Origin: Hathewaya proteolytica DSM 3090
GTDB lineage: Bacteria > Bacillota > Clostridia > Clostridiales > Clostridiaceae
Direction: 5' to 3'
NCBI RefSeq assembly: GCF_900142225.1
Contig: NZ_FRAD01000015.1
Location: 1 to 64,000 of the forward strand
Length of the DNA stretch: 64,000 nt
Shown here one piece after another: positions 34,930 through 43,605 of the stretch (positions are counted from its first letter, which is position 1; each line of letters opens with the position of its first letter). The position numbers were made by a program, and so were the translations under genes. Below the pieces are notes generated by a model, which saw only the letters and a program-made list of their open reading frames with translations, was not told where the DNA came from and did not search any database.

Positions 34930-35754
34930 TTACATACCCTTTTTGTTTTTTCCCAATTCTCCGTAGGTATCATTTATTGCATCCTTCAAATGCTGTACAT
35001 ATATTTTCTGAATTTCTTCATTTTCACCTAAGCCGTGCATATACACCTTTGTTTTAATGCCCTGGGCTTGCAAGATGGATTTAAAGGAATCCTCATCATC
35101 CCCTGCCATATCATTTTGTGCGTGATCCCCAGCCACCAGCATAAAAGGCATAAGTGTTATTTCCATCACATTTTTTTCTTTTATTTTCTTTAATGCATCA
35201 CTAATGTATGGATATCCTTCTACATTTGCCATGAATACATTTTCCATGCCACAATCATGGAACACCATTTCCATGCAGGAGTAAACTGCATTGGCATAAT
35301 GAGGGGTTCCGTGACCCATTAATAGCACGTTATGTCCCCTATAAATTTGTTTTTTCACAGCTTCTGCCATGATGGTGTAATCGTCAATACCCTCTTCCTC
35401 ACACTTATAGTAAAGCAGTGGTCTACCTATTTTCACACTTTTAAATCTGTTTTCATATTTTTCTTTTATGGTGTTAATGTAGTCGTACTCAAGCCCTGGT
35501 ATAAGGTGCAGTGGCTGCATTACTACCTCATCAAAGCCATCTGCAGCAAATTTCTCCATGGCCTCTTCTGGTGTATCCACTATTATATTGTCTCTATTTT
35601 TTAATTTTTTTATTATTATGTGGGATGTGAATGCCCTTCTAACTTCATATTCTTTAAAGTTTTCCTTAATTCTATCTTCTATGGCTTCAATGGTTTTTTT
35701 TCTTGTTTCCGCAAAGCTAGTTCCGAAACTTACAACTAATATTCCTTTTTTCAT
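34930..35754 (-). CDS. cbiK: Sirohydrochlorin cobaltochelatase
   Basis: A 274-residue class II chelatase. MKKGILVVSFGTSFAETRKK is the CbiK N-terminus. LLMGHGTPHYANAVYSCME contains the metal-binding His and catalytic region, and MPFMLVAGDHAQNDMAGDDE a second metal-binding His. It inserts cobalt into sirohydrochlorin, the first committed anaerobic step. No signal peptide. The ATG at 35754 has GGGAGG 8 bases upstream; the longer open frame would run into the riboswitch terminator. It is the first gene behind the B12 riboswitch. Confidence 0.94.
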   Translation of the reverse strand: MKKGILVVSFGTSFAETRKKTIEAIEDRIKENFKEYEVRRAFTSHIIIKKLKNRDNIIVDTPEEAMEKFAADGFDEVVMQPLHLIPGLEYDYINTIKEKYENRFKSVKIGRPLLYYKCEEEGIDDYTIMAEAVKKQIYRGHNVLLMGHGTPHYANAVYSCMEMVFHDCGMENVFMANVEGYPYISDALKKIKEKNVMEITLMPFMLVAGDHAQNDMAGDDEDSFKSILQAQGIKTKVYMHGLGENEEIQKIYVQHLKDAINDTYGELGKNKKGM

Positions 35755-35770
35755 AAAACTATCCTCCCAT

Positions 35771-35799
35771 AAAAAAAACTTCGGCAAAAAAGCCGAAGT
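35771..35799 (-). terminator. Riboswitch-controlled intrinsic terminator before cbiK
   Basis: ACTTCGGC pairs with GCCGAAGT around a TTTTTT loop, followed by eight T on the minus strand and then the cbiK ribosome site. This position makes transcription attenuation the likely mode of the B12 switch. Confidence 0.93.
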
Positions 35800-35871
35800 C
35801 ATCTATCATATAATATACTGCCTCATCATTATATTTTAGATCAGCCACTCCCTCCGACGGCTTTAAATCCA

Positions 35872-36033
35872 TGGTTTCAGGCAGGTCTCCTGACTTGTGA
35901 CTCATCCCTTTAATGCTTTGTTCCTTCCTCTAAAATAAAAGTGGATACAAAGCTTAGTCATCACTTACAGTAGCGGGGGCTGTTATGGCTTTTACCATAT
36001 TCCCTTTTCACCAAAATGGCACCTGAAACTCTA
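35872..36033 (-). promoter_or_regulatory. Cobalamin (B12) riboswitch
   Basis: On the minus strand the leader holds GGTGCC, the segment GCCCCCGCTACTGTAA, and the B12 box AGTCAGGAGACCTGCCTG with flanking TGATGA and GATGAGTCAC elements. These are conserved cobalamin riboswitch blocks in the right order. Adenosylcobalamin binding would favour the terminator at 35771-35799 and shut the 14-gene operon. Confidence 0.95.
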
Positions 36034-36052
36034 ATTATATAATTACATCTTT

Positions 36053-36081
36053 AGTTTATATTATTTATATGAAAGTGTCAA
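36053..36081 (-). promoter_or_regulatory. Promoter of the cbi operon
   Basis: TTGACA (36081-36076) and TAAACT (36058-36053) are 17 bases apart on the minus strand. Transcription would start near 36046, just ahead of the riboswitch. Confidence 0.65.
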
Positions 36082-36126
36082 TTTGAAAGATTGTGCACAA
36101 CTTCCACAATTTATTCTTTCTGTGTA

Positions 36127-36897
36127 TTATGATGAAATGATTATGTATATAAGCATCATGGACAAATCCACAATTTCAAAGTTGCACCCCAAGGTATCCC
36201 CATTGAGGCCGCCTATTTTGCTGTTGCAGAAGGCATTAAACAATGTGGAAATCACCATGGCACTGCCAATTAAAATTGATGTATTTAAAACTCCAACTGA
36301 AAGGCTGCTTATGGCAAAGGCTATAATAAATGCTAAAATCACGCCCTTCGCATCGGTGTTCTTTATGTAGATATTGGCTGAACTTACTTTCTTTGCCCTC
36401 TTTCCAATGGTGCAAATATACACCACTGAAAGTCTAGCTATAACAGGGGAAGCTACTAACATAAGGGCATTGTGTTTGCTTATTATCTCCCCTATAGCAG
36501 AATACCTAAGGAGCATATCCGCTACTATGGCAATGCAAGAGTAGGTACCAATCCTGCTATCCTTCATGATTTCCATGAGTTTTTCTGCATTTCCTTTAAA
36601 ACAAAAGAAACCGTCAAAAACATCTCCCAATCCATCCATATGCAAGCCACCAGTCATAATTATGGTGGATAGCATGACAAAAATAGCCACTATGCCACTA
36701 TTGGAAAATCCATAGGAAAAAACTTTATATACTCCCCATTGTAAGCCCCCCATGGCAAGTCCCACCACGGGGAAGAAGTATATACCTTGTCTAAAATTAT
36801 CCTCTGTACAATTTAAATTTTTCTTTATGGGTATTCTAGTTAAAAATTGAAAGTACAGAAGAAAATTATTTATAAAATTCTTTACAAAGCTCTTCAT
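36127..36897 (-). CDS. cobS: Cobalamin 5'-phosphate synthase (adenosylcobinamide-GDP ribazoletransferase)
   Basis: A 256-residue membrane protein with about six hydrophobic helices. FLTRIPIKK near residue 18, the signature GGLHMDGLGDVFDGFFCF near residue 83 and GRLSVV-like downstream residues match CobS. It joins alpha-ribazole phosphate to GDP-cobinamide, the last ring-to-loop step. GGTGAT precedes the ATG. Last gene of the cobT-cobC-cobU-cobS unit; the cbi promoter begins only about 45 bases after its stop. Confidence 0.92.
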   Translation of the reverse strand: MKSFVKNFINNFLLYFQFLTRIPIKKNLNCTEDNFRQGIYFFPVVGLAMGGLQWGVYKVFSYGFSNSGIVAIFVMLSTIIMTGGLHMDGLGDVFDGFFCFKGNAEKLMEIMKDSRIGTYSCIAIVADMLLRYSAIGEIISKHNALMLVASPVIARLSVVYICTIGKRAKKVSSANIYIKNTDAKGVILAFIIAFAISSLSVGVLNTSILIGSAMVISTLFNAFCNSKIGGLNGDTLGCNFEIVDLSMMLIYIIISS

Positions 36898-36911
36898 ATA
36901 TCTATCACCTA

Positions 36912-37460
36912 CTATTTTAGCTTTAAAGGAAGTCCACAGGCAACCAGGTATACTTCATCGCAAAGGGTTGCAGTGTATTGATTTACAAAGCCCGCCAAGT
37001 CTCTGTATATTCTTCCCAACTTGTAATCTGGCACCAAACCGTATCCCACTTCGTTTGTCACCATTACTAAATCAATATTCTTTTCTCTAACACTGTTTAC
37101 TAACTTTTCAATTTCTCTTTCTGATATTCTCTTAATTTCTTCCATATCTTCACTTTTAAAGTTTTCAAAATCTCTATTTTCTTCAAAGAGGAGATTTGTT
37201 ATCATGATAGTTATGCAGTCCAGTAAAACACCCGATCCCTGAAATTCATTTACGGGAAGGTGAAGGTCTTTGTAGCCTTCGTAGGTCTTCCACTTTTTAT
37301 TTCTCGTATCTTTGTGCCTTTGGACTCTTTGTCTCATCTCCTCATCTGTTATTATAGAGGTTGCTATATATAAAATGTCATCTTTTTTTTGGAAGTATTT
37401 TTCTGCATAGGTACTCTTTCCGCTTCGACTTCCGCCTGTCACCAATATTACCTTGCCCAA
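36912..37460 (-). CDS. cobU: Adenosylcobinamide kinase / adenosylcobinamide-phosphate guanylyltransferase
   Basis: A 182-residue bifunctional P-loop enzyme. VTGGSRSGKSTYAE is the Walker A motif at residues 7-20; RHKDTRNKKWKTYEG carries the catalytic His, and VTNEVGYGLVP the CobU C-terminal block. It phosphorylates and guanylylates cobinamide. Start codon is TTG at 37460, supported by AAGGAGG 6-7 bases upstream. It lies two bases from cobC. Confidence 0.93.
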   Translation of the reverse strand: MGKVILVTGGSRSGKSTYAEKYFQKKDDILYIATSIITDEEMRQRVQRHKDTRNKKWKTYEGYKDLHLPVNEFQGSGVLLDCITIMITNLLFEENRDFENFKSEDMEEIKRISEREIEKLVNSVREKNIDLVMVTNEVGYGLVPDYKLGRIYRDLAGFVNQYTATLCDEVYLVACGLPLKLK

Positions 37461-37462
37461 TT

Positions 37463-38062
37463 TTATTCCTCCTTAAAGTGATTTATATAATCTATAAATA
37501 AATTCCCGTACTCATATTTTATCATAGATACATCTCCGTTTTCGCTGGAGAACTTCCAAAATAACTCTGGCTTTTTGTTCATGATGTATGTGTAAATCAC
37601 TTTTATTACACCTGCATGAGTTACAATTAATATATTTTCATCGTCTCCGTATTTTAACAAAACCTCGTCCATAAAATCGTACACCCTTTGGCAAAATTCC
37701 ATATAACTTTCACCCTCTGGTATTTTGTACTCTAGCCAATTATTGCACCATTTTTCGTATTCTATGTTTAAGTATCTGTCATCTTTTAATTCTTCGTATG
37801 TTTTTCCTTCAAAGATGCCAAAATCTCTCTCTCTTATCCTTTCATCTTTTCGGGCGTGACTTTCAGTCACAATATATGCAGTTTCCTTTGCTCTTTTAAG
37901 GGGACTGCAAAATACTTTTTGAAAAGCAATATTCTCCATAAAAATTTTTATTTTTTCGCACTGAATAAATCCTTTTTCATTTAACCCCGGATCAACGGCT
38001 CCGTAATAGGTCCCCTTTTCGTTTTCCTCTGTATAACCATGGCGAATCAAATATAAATTCAT
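37463..38062 (-). CDS. cobC: Alpha-ribazole phosphatase (histidine phosphatase family)
   Basis: A 199-residue phosphoglycerate-mutase-fold phosphatase. LIRHGYTEENE holds the phosphohistidine, SPLKRAKETA the second Arg, and VTHAGVI the last His. It removes phosphate from alpha-ribazole-5'-phosphate or its cobalamin form. Family assignment alone could suggest another histidine phosphatase, but placement between cobT and cobU fixes the role. The ATG at 38062 follows GAGG; an in-frame GTG at 38068 abuts the cobT stop. Confidence 0.85.
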   Translation of the reverse strand: MNLYLIRHGYTEENEKGTYYGAVDPGLNEKGFIQCEKIKIFMENIAFQKVFCSPLKRAKETAYIVTESHARKDERIRERDFGIFEGKTYEELKDDRYLNIEYEKWCNNWLEYKIPEGESYMEFCQRVYDFMDEVLLKYGDDENILIVTHAGVIKVIYTYIMNKKPELFWKFSSENGDVSMIKYEYGNLFIDYINHFKEE

Positions 38063-38068
38063 AAACAC

Positions 38069-39136
38069 TTACCTCATTTCAATAAGATAATCTGTGACGA
38101 TTCCTGCATCATCAAAAGTGCCCATGTAATTCATCACATACATAGAAGCTTCCATTATTTTAAATCCCAAGGCACAGCCTGTCCCCTCACCAAGTCTCAT
38201 TCTTAAATCCAGCATTGGGTTAAGGCCCATTTCCTTCATGACAAACTTGGCACCTGGCTCTGCTGACAAATGGGAGGCAAATATATAGTCCTTTACCAAA
38301 GGATTTAATTTGTAGGCGCAAAGTGCTGCTGCTGAAGCTATAAAACCATCAATTAATATAGGCGTTCTGTTCTTTGCTGCTCCTAAAAAGGCGCCGCAAA
38401 GCCCCGCTATATCCAATCCCCCCACCTTTGCCATTACATCAAGGCAATCTTCAGGATTTGGCTTGTTTACCTCCAACACTTTTCTAAGGATTCTCTTTTT
38501 ATTTTCAAAGCCTTGGTCTGTAAGGGCTGAACCTCTACCTGCACACTCCTCCACTGGAATTCCCGACAAAGCGCTTATTACTGCAGCACTGGTGGTGGTG
38601 TTTCCGATGCCCATCTCTCCGGTACCCAATAAATCGTACCCTTTATTCACTAAATCTTCTGCTACTTGTATGCCCACCTCTATGGCTTTTACCACTTCTT
38701 CTTTTGTCATGGCAGGACCCTTTACCATATTTCTAGTTCCGTACATAACTTTTCTATTCAGTATCTTTGGATTGTCTATTTCTGCATCCACTCCAACATC
38801 CACCACAGTTATGTCGTTGTCAGCAAACCTAGACAGTGTGTTTACTCCCGTTATACCCCTTGTAAAATTGTTTGTGACGATGTAAGTTAATTTTTTAGGG
38901 CAGCTGCTAACGCCTTCTTCCACAATTCCATTGTCGGAGCACATTATTATAATATTTTTCTTGTGAAATTCATTTGTTATTTTGTTAGTTATTCCAGCCA
39001 TTTTAGCTGCAATACACTCCAGCTCCCCAAGGCTTCCTATGGGCTTTGTAAATGCATCCAATCTCTCCCAAGCCTTTTTTACTGCTTCTTCATAAGCAGG
39101 TTTAATCTGTTTTAACGTACTATTTAGTAATTCCAT
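38069..39136 (-). CDS. cobT: Nicotinate-nucleotide:dimethylbenzimidazole phosphoribosyltransferase
   Basis: A 355-residue protein. AFTKPIGSLGELE near residue 29 and the active-site region GTGEMGIGNTTTSAAV are CobT signatures. DGFIASAAALCA and SAEPGAKFVMKEMGLNPMLD follow; the catalytic Glu lies in the RLGEGTGCALG segment. It makes alpha-ribazole phosphate from a lower-ligand base. GGAGTG precedes the ATG. First gene of its operon, with no B12 riboswitch upstream. Confidence 0.94.
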   Translation of the reverse strand: MELLNSTLKQIKPAYEEAVKKAWERLDAFTKPIGSLGELECIAAKMAGITNKITNEFHKKNIIIMCSDNGIVEEGVSSCPKKLTYIVTNNFTRGITGVNTLSRFADNDITVVDVGVDAEIDNPKILNRKVMYGTRNMVKGPAMTKEEVVKAIEVGIQVAEDLVNKGYDLLGTGEMGIGNTTTSAAVISALSGIPVEECAGRGSALTDQGFENKKRILRKVLEVNKPNPEDCLDVMAKVGGLDIAGLCGAFLGAAKNRTPILIDGFIASAAALCAYKLNPLVKDYIFASHLSAEPGAKFVMKEMGLNPMLDLRMRLGEGTGCALGFKIMEASMYVMNYMGTFDDAGIVTDYLIEMR

Positions 39137-39197
39137 CTCAAAACACTCCTATGCTTTTGTATTAAATTTTACTTTTGAATTATATCTTTCCCTAGGT

Positions 39198-39226
39198 ATT
39201 ATAGCATACAAATATATGGATGTTAT
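39198..39226 (-). promoter_or_regulatory. Probable cobT promoter
   Basis: TATAAT (39203-39198) with TATGC ahead of it, and a weak -35 ATAACA (39226-39221) 17 bases away. No riboswitch fits in the short leader. Confidence 0.5.
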
Positions 39227-39232
39227 CATTGT

Positions 39233-39802
39233 TTATGTAAGATGGTATATATTTTTTTCAGTTACTACCACGTCCATCTTAACATCGTTTTCATCCATAG
39301 GGATATCTTCTAGCATCAACTTCTCTCTGCATATGTTGATTTTCTTTCCCGTGAAATCCTTTAAATACCTATCGTAATAGCCGCCGCCGTACCCTAATCG
39401 CTGTCCTTTTGAGTTGCAGCTAACACAAGGAACTATACATAAATCTATATTTTCCTTTTCTATTTTAACACAAAACTCCTTGGGTTCCATAATGTTAAAT
39501 TTGCCCAAAGTAAGATCTTTAATGGAATTAATAATAAAAGCCTCCATGTGGCCAGGCTCCAAACACTTGGGAACGCACACAGTTTTCCCTGTGTTAAAAC
39601 ATTGCTCAATGATATCGTAGGTGTTTATCTCTTCTTTTGTTCCCACAAAGCAAAATACAGTTTTAGCTTCTTTGAACTCTTCCATGCCAAGCAAATTTTT
39701 TAATATATAATCATCAGAAGCTTTTTTATAAATTGAACAAAGATTTTCACTGATTTCCCTTACTTTCTTTCTTAATTGTTTTTTTACATCAAATATTGAC
39801 AT
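39233..39802 (-). CDS. 5-formyltetrahydrofolate cyclo-ligase
   Basis: A 189-residue protein that converts 5-formyl-THF to 5,10-methenyl-THF with ATP. VKKQLRKKVREI is the N-terminal basic helix, and GQRLGYGGGYYDRYL is the diagnostic ATP/substrate motif near residue 134. AGGGGG lies 9 bases before the ATG at 39802. A strong inverted repeat separates it from glyA upstream, so it may have its own promoter, though both serve folate metabolism. Confidence 0.92.
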   Translation of the reverse strand: MSIFDVKKQLRKKVREISENLCSIYKKASDDYILKNLLGMEEFKEAKTVFCFVGTKEEINTYDIIEQCFNTGKTVCVPKCLEPGHMEAFIINSIKDLTLGKFNIMEPKEFCVKIEKENIDLCIVPCVSCNSKGQRLGYGGGYYDRYLKDFTGKKINICREKLMLEDIPMDENDVKMDVVVTEKNIYHLT

Positions 39803-39823
39803 AAGTATTTTCCCCCTGTAATT

Positions 39824-39858
39824 AAATAGGCTGTGCACCTCACTGCCACAGCCTATTT
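39824..39858 (-). terminator. Hairpin after glyA
   Basis: AAATAGGCTGTG (39824-39835) pairs perfectly with CACAGCCTATTT (39847-39858). It lies between the glyA stop and the cyclo-ligase start. The T-run on the minus strand is only TTTAATT, so termination may be partial. Confidence 0.7.
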
Positions 39859-39889
39859 CTTTAATCTATTCTACTTTATATATTATACT

Positions 39890-41137
39890 TTATTTCTCAT
39901 ACAATGTAAATTTATCGCATAGTTCTGTTACGGAATTACGTATATATTCTTTTTTGTTTTCTAAGTCTGTAGCTGTTAACTTCACTAATTCAGCTATTTT
40001 TATCATCTCAGGCTCTTTAAATCCTCTTGTGGTTACAGCTGGAGTTCCAATTCTTATTCCACTTGTTACAAAAGGACTTTGAGGATCATTTGGTATTGTA
40101 TTTTTATTTACTGTTATATACACTTCATCTAAGTTGTGTTCCAATTCTTTTCCTGTAATATTCATATTTCTAAGGTCTAGAAGCATTAGATGATTGTCTG
40201 TTCCCCCAGATATAAGGTTAAATCCTTGCTTCATAAGCTCCTCTGATAAAACCTTTGCATTTTTTATAACTTGATTTTGGTATTCTTTAAATTCAGGTTT
40301 TAAAGCCTCTCCGAAACAGACTGCCTTTGCAGCAATTATGTGCATCAGTGGACCACCTTGTGTTCCTGGGAAAATAGCCTTGTTGATTTTCTTTGCCAGC
40401 TCCTCTTTACACATAATCATGCCGCCTCTTGGACCTCTAAGAGTTTTGTGTGTTGTGGTGGTTACCACATCAGCATATGGCACTGGATTTTGGTGAAGTC
40501 CTGCAGCCACAAGTCCTGCAATGTGGGCCATATCTACGAATAAGTACGCTCCCACTTCCTTTGCTATATCTGCAAATATGTCGAACCTAATTTCTCTAGG
40601 GTAAGCTGATGCCCCTGCCACTATCATCTTAGGTTTGTGTTCCTTTGCCAACCTTCTAACCTCGTCGTAATCAATGGTTCCCTTTTCTTTATCTATATCA
40701 TAGGGAATAAAATTAAAATAAGTTCCTGAGATATTCACTGGACTTCCATGGGTTAAGTGACCACCATGCTCCAAGTTCATTCCCATAACCGTATCACCTG
40801 GTTTTAAAAGTGCAAAATAAACTGCAATATTGGCACTAGCTCCAGAATGGGGTTGTACACAAACGTGATCTGCGCCGAAAAGCTTTTTTGCTCTTTCTAT
40901 GGCTATATTTTCTACCACGTCTACAAACTCACATCCTCCATAATATCGCTTTCCCGGATACCCCTCGGCATATTTATTTGTTAATACAGTTCCCATAGCT
41001 TCCATAACTGGCTCTGAAACAATATTTTCAGAAGCTATTAATTCAATATTTCTTCTTTGTCTTGAAAGCTCTTTCTCAATGGCAGTTCCTACTTCTGGGT
41101 CGTAATTAGTTAATAATTTCATAACTTCATTAATCAT
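39890..41137 (-). CDS. glyA: Serine hydroxymethyltransferase
   Basis: A 415-residue PLP enzyme converting serine and THF to glycine and 5,10-methylene-[30 protein letters not shown] and [10 protein letters not shown] are family blocks; the PLP Lys is in [15 protein letters not shown] near residue 228. Length is standard. AGGGAG precedes the ATG at 41137. It is next to a folate cyclo-ligase, giving a small one-carbon cluster. Confidence 0.96.
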   Translation of the reverse strand: MINEVMKLLTNYDPEVGTAIEKELSRQRRNIELIASENIVSEPVMEAMGTVLTNKYAEGYPGKRYYGGCEFVDVVENIAIERAKKLFGADHVCVQPHSGASANIAVYFALLKPGDTVMGMNLEHGGHLTHGSPVNISGTYFNFIPYDIDKEKGTIDYDEVRRLAKEHKPKMIVAGASAYPREIRFDIFADIAKEVGAYLFVDMAHIAGLVAAGLHQNPVPYADVVTTTTHKTLRGPRGGMIMCKEELAKKINKAIFPGTQGGPLMHIIAAKAVCFGEALKPEFKEYQNQVIKNAKVLSEELMKQGFNLISGGTDNHLMLLDLRNMNITGKELEHNLDEVYITVNKNTIPNDPQSPFVTSGIRIGTPAVTTRGFKEPEMIKIAELVKLTATDLENKKEYIRNSVTELCDKFTLYEK

Positions 41138-41292
41138 AATAAAATCTCCCTTCAGTTACATTATTCATATTAATGCAGGATTAAAACATCCAAAAACATT
41201 CTATCACATAAAGCTTTTAAGTCTTTAAAATATAAATAATTTGAATAGAAGTTGATTGTTCTATATTCATATTTTATTTTAAATGATTTTTT

Positions 41293-42174
41293 TTATTCAA
41301 CAAATTCTTCAAAATATGATTTAAATTTTTCTAAACTCATGGGTTTAACTCTTATTCTCTGAAGAGATAAGATACCATTTTTCAGGGAGGCAATGCCCTG
41401 CTTTGTGGTGACAGCAGCTTTTGTCCCCAACTCTTTGCCCACTTCTATGGTGCTTTTGTTGTACCTACCCACAGGATAACATACATATTTACTTTCAACT
41501 TGAATTTTTTCTTTCAGAAAATCCATATTGTCTTTTATGCTCTTCTTCTGATTTTCTTTGTTTTTAAAGTACAGTCTCTTGTGATCAAAGGTGTGATTTT
41601 CTATGGCCATGCCATTGTCCCTAAGTTCCTTTAAATTGTCTTCATTCATATACATGGAGCTTTCATTTACGTAGGAGCCCACCACAAAAAATGTTCCTCT
41701 CATCTTATGCTTTTTAAGTATTCTATATGCATCCGTATAGTTATCGTAGTAGCCATCGTCAAAGGTTATGGCAACTGGACGTTTTGGCACCACTCCTGTT
41801 TCAAAAGCCTTTACCACATCATCCATGAGCATAGGAGTAAAGTTATTGTCTTTAAGCCACTTTATCTGCTGCTCAAATTGTTCCTCTGGCACCATCAAAT
41901 TGTTCATAGAATTTATACTGGATATGGAGTGGTACATCAAGATAGGAATCCTGACCTCATTTACATCCTTCTTCTCTAGAATGCAATTATTGTAGTTTAT
42001 ACTACTTATATCTTCGTTTAACTTCTTTATTTCCTTTAATTTTTCTTTTTGCCCCTTTGTCACATCCCTATTGAAATAATTGTAAGTGAATTTCATCTTC
42101 ACTATGGTGTTTATTAAAAGGGATAAGATGATTAAGACAAGCACAGCTATAAGTATTTTATATTTTTTCTTCAT
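41293..42174 (-). CDS. Membrane-anchored polysaccharide deacetylase (NodB domain)
   Basis: A 293-residue protein. Residues 6-26 form an uncleaved-looking membrane anchor. The extracellular part has ILMYHSIS and the NodB motif AITFDDGYYDNY near residue 136, then ENHTFDHKRL with the metal-binding His-x-x-x-His. FVVGSYV and YPVGRYNKST complete the barrel. It probably deacetylates a cell-wall or surface glycan. GGAGG precedes the ATG. It is not next to other glycan genes, so the substrate is open. Confidence 0.88.
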   Translation of the reverse strand: MKKKYKILIAVLVLIILSLLINTIVKMKFTYNYFNRDVTKGQKEKLKEIKKLNEDISSINYNNCILEKKDVNEVRIPILMYHSISSINSMNNLMVPEEQFEQQIKWLKDNNFTPMLMDDVVKAFETGVVPKRPVAITFDDGYYDNYTDAYRILKKHKMRGTFFVVGSYVNESSMYMNEDNLKELRDNGMAIENHTFDHKRLYFKNKENQKKSIKDNMDFLKEKIQVESKYVCYPVGRYNKSTIEVGKELGTKAAVTTKQGIASLKNGILSLQRIRVKPMSLEKFKSYFEEFVE

Positions 42175-42193
42175 CTATTCCTCCACTGAAAGC

Positions 42194-42224
42194 TAAAAGT
42201 ATGATTTTAAAAATCATACTTTTT
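42194..42224 (-). terminator. Terminator after trmB
   Basis: AAAAGTATGATTT and AAATCATACTTTT pair around a very short AT loop. A T-run lies on each side, so it may act for both strands. It lies directly after the trmB stop. Confidence 0.8.
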
Positions 42225-42228
42225 AATA

Positions 42229-42867
42229 TTATTTAAGCCTAGCAATGCAAAACATTATTTTCATACCCATAGAAGAAAATTTTGTCTCATACTCAGTCTT
42301 TATATTTATTTTGTCGTACTCACTTTCGTGAAGATTGTATGTAAGATACTCTATACTAAAGCCTTCACTTTTAAAGTACTGAAGGGAATCGTTGAAAAAG
42401 GGTTCATTGTCCGTTTTAAACCAAATCTCTCCTCCCTGCACAAGAAATTCTTTGTACATATTTAGAAAAATTCCATAGGTGAGTCTTCTTTTATTGTGCC
42501 GATCCTTGGGCCAAGGTGTAGAAAAGTTAAGATAGATCTTGTTTATCTCATCTTTATCAAACACATCCTTCATCAGCATTATATTTATGGGCATAATTCT
42601 TATGTTTTCAATGTTGTTTTCCTCTATTTTTCTAAGCACGTATATAAGAACTTCGTCTTTTAAATCTACAGCAATATAGTTGACCTGGGGATTTTTCATG
42701 GCTAGCTCTGTTATAAAAGCTCCTCTGCCACACCCGAGTTCTAACTCAATGGGATTTTCGTTTTGAAATACTTCATGCCACTTTCCCTTTAGTTCATAGG
42801 GATTGTATATACAAAAGGAACTAGCTTCCATCTGGGGCCGTGCAGCCCAATTCTTTCTAAGTCTCAA
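42229..42867 (-). CDS. trmB: tRNA (guanine-N7-)-methyltransferase
   Basis: A 212-residue SAM-dependent enzyme that makes m7G46 in tRNA. ELGCGRGAFITELA is the SAM loop, VDLKDEVLIYVLRK the next strand, and NFSTPWPKDRHNKRRL the diagnostic TrmB motif near residue 145. I choose the TTG at 42867, giving M-RLRKNWAARPQ like other TrmB N-termini, because GGAGG is 8 bases upstream. The ATG at 42882 itself contains that ribosome site. Confidence 0.9.
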   Translation of the reverse strand: MRLRKNWAARPQMEASSFCIYNPYELKGKWHEVFQNENPIELELGCGRGAFITELAMKNPQVNYIAVDLKDEVLIYVLRKIEENNIENIRIMPINIMLMKDVFDKDEINKIYLNFSTPWPKDRHNKRRLTYGIFLNMYKEFLVQGGEIWFKTDNEPFFNDSLQYFKSEGFSIEYLTYNLHESEYDKINIKTEYETKFSSMGMKIMFCIARLK

Positions 42868-42929
42868 AATTTTGTCCTCCATTCTAAAAGCTTCACATGT
42901 GAATTTTACACCTATATTATATCAAATAA

Positions 42930-43589
42930 TTACATTATAAGGGCAAAAAATATATTTTCAATAAAAACTAATGTTTTACTAGCAGGATACCCAACCAAAT
43001 ATTGAAATATAGATCCATTTATCATAGGAAGCGGTATAACGCAAAGCATGAATATGAAGATGCTATATCTTTCTATGTCGTAGGGCAGTTTTCTGAAAAA
43101 GCCTGGAAAAATATCTTTTAAAATATGGTATCCATCAAATCCGGGTATAGGCATAAGGTTTAAGAAAAATAAAACCATATTTATCTGAACTGCATATTGT
43201 AAAAATCCGAATACCAGCTGCACTGAGCTTTTATCAAAACTATTGATAGTGTACCTTAAGAAAATCACTTTAATCAATTCCAATATAACACTCAGAATAA
43301 AGTTTGCAAAGGGGCCAGCAAAGGAAACAAGTAAATCATCTCTCCTGTAATTTTTGTAGGCTCTTTTGTTCACCTGCACCGGCTTAGCCCATCCAAACCT
43401 AAAAAACAAAATGCTTATAAATCCTAATATATCTATATGGCTAAGTGGGTTCAGCGTTACTCTTCCTTGAAAATAAGGTGTATCATCACCTAGCATATAT
43501 GACGTTTTAGCATGGGCATACTCGTGCACTGTAAACGCCATGAGTATACCAGGGATGCTGATTATTAACTCTAAAATGTATTGTCTCAT
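42930..43589 (-). CDS. Site-2 protease family (M50) membrane metalloprotease
   Basis: A 219-residue protein with four to five membrane helices. FTVHEYAHAKTSYMLGDDT near residue 19 holds HExxH; LNPLSHIDILGFI and LNLMPIPGFDGYHILKD carry the NPxxH and PxxxxDG metal-site partners. This is the short M50 subfamily without PDZ domains. Substrate is unknown. Start has GGAGG. It lies 16 bases from the next upstream gene and is probably in its transcript. Confidence 0.88.
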   Translation of the reverse strand: MRQYILELIISIPGILMAFTVHEYAHAKTSYMLGDDTPYFQGRVTLNPLSHIDILGFISILFFRFGWAKPVQVNKRAYKNYRRDDLLVSFAGPFANFILSVILELIKVIFLRYTINSFDKSSVQLVFGFLQYAVQINMVLFFLNLMPIPGFDGYHILKDIFPGFFRKLPYDIERYSIFIFMLCVIPLPMINGSIFQYLVGYPASKTLVFIENIFFALIM

Positions 43590-43605
43590 TAATAGCTACC
43601 TCCGA

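Noticed and set aside
41138..41292. Possible riboswitch before glyA
   Set aside because: The 155-base leader is AT-rich with no glycine, SAM or folate riboswitch elements that I can recognise.
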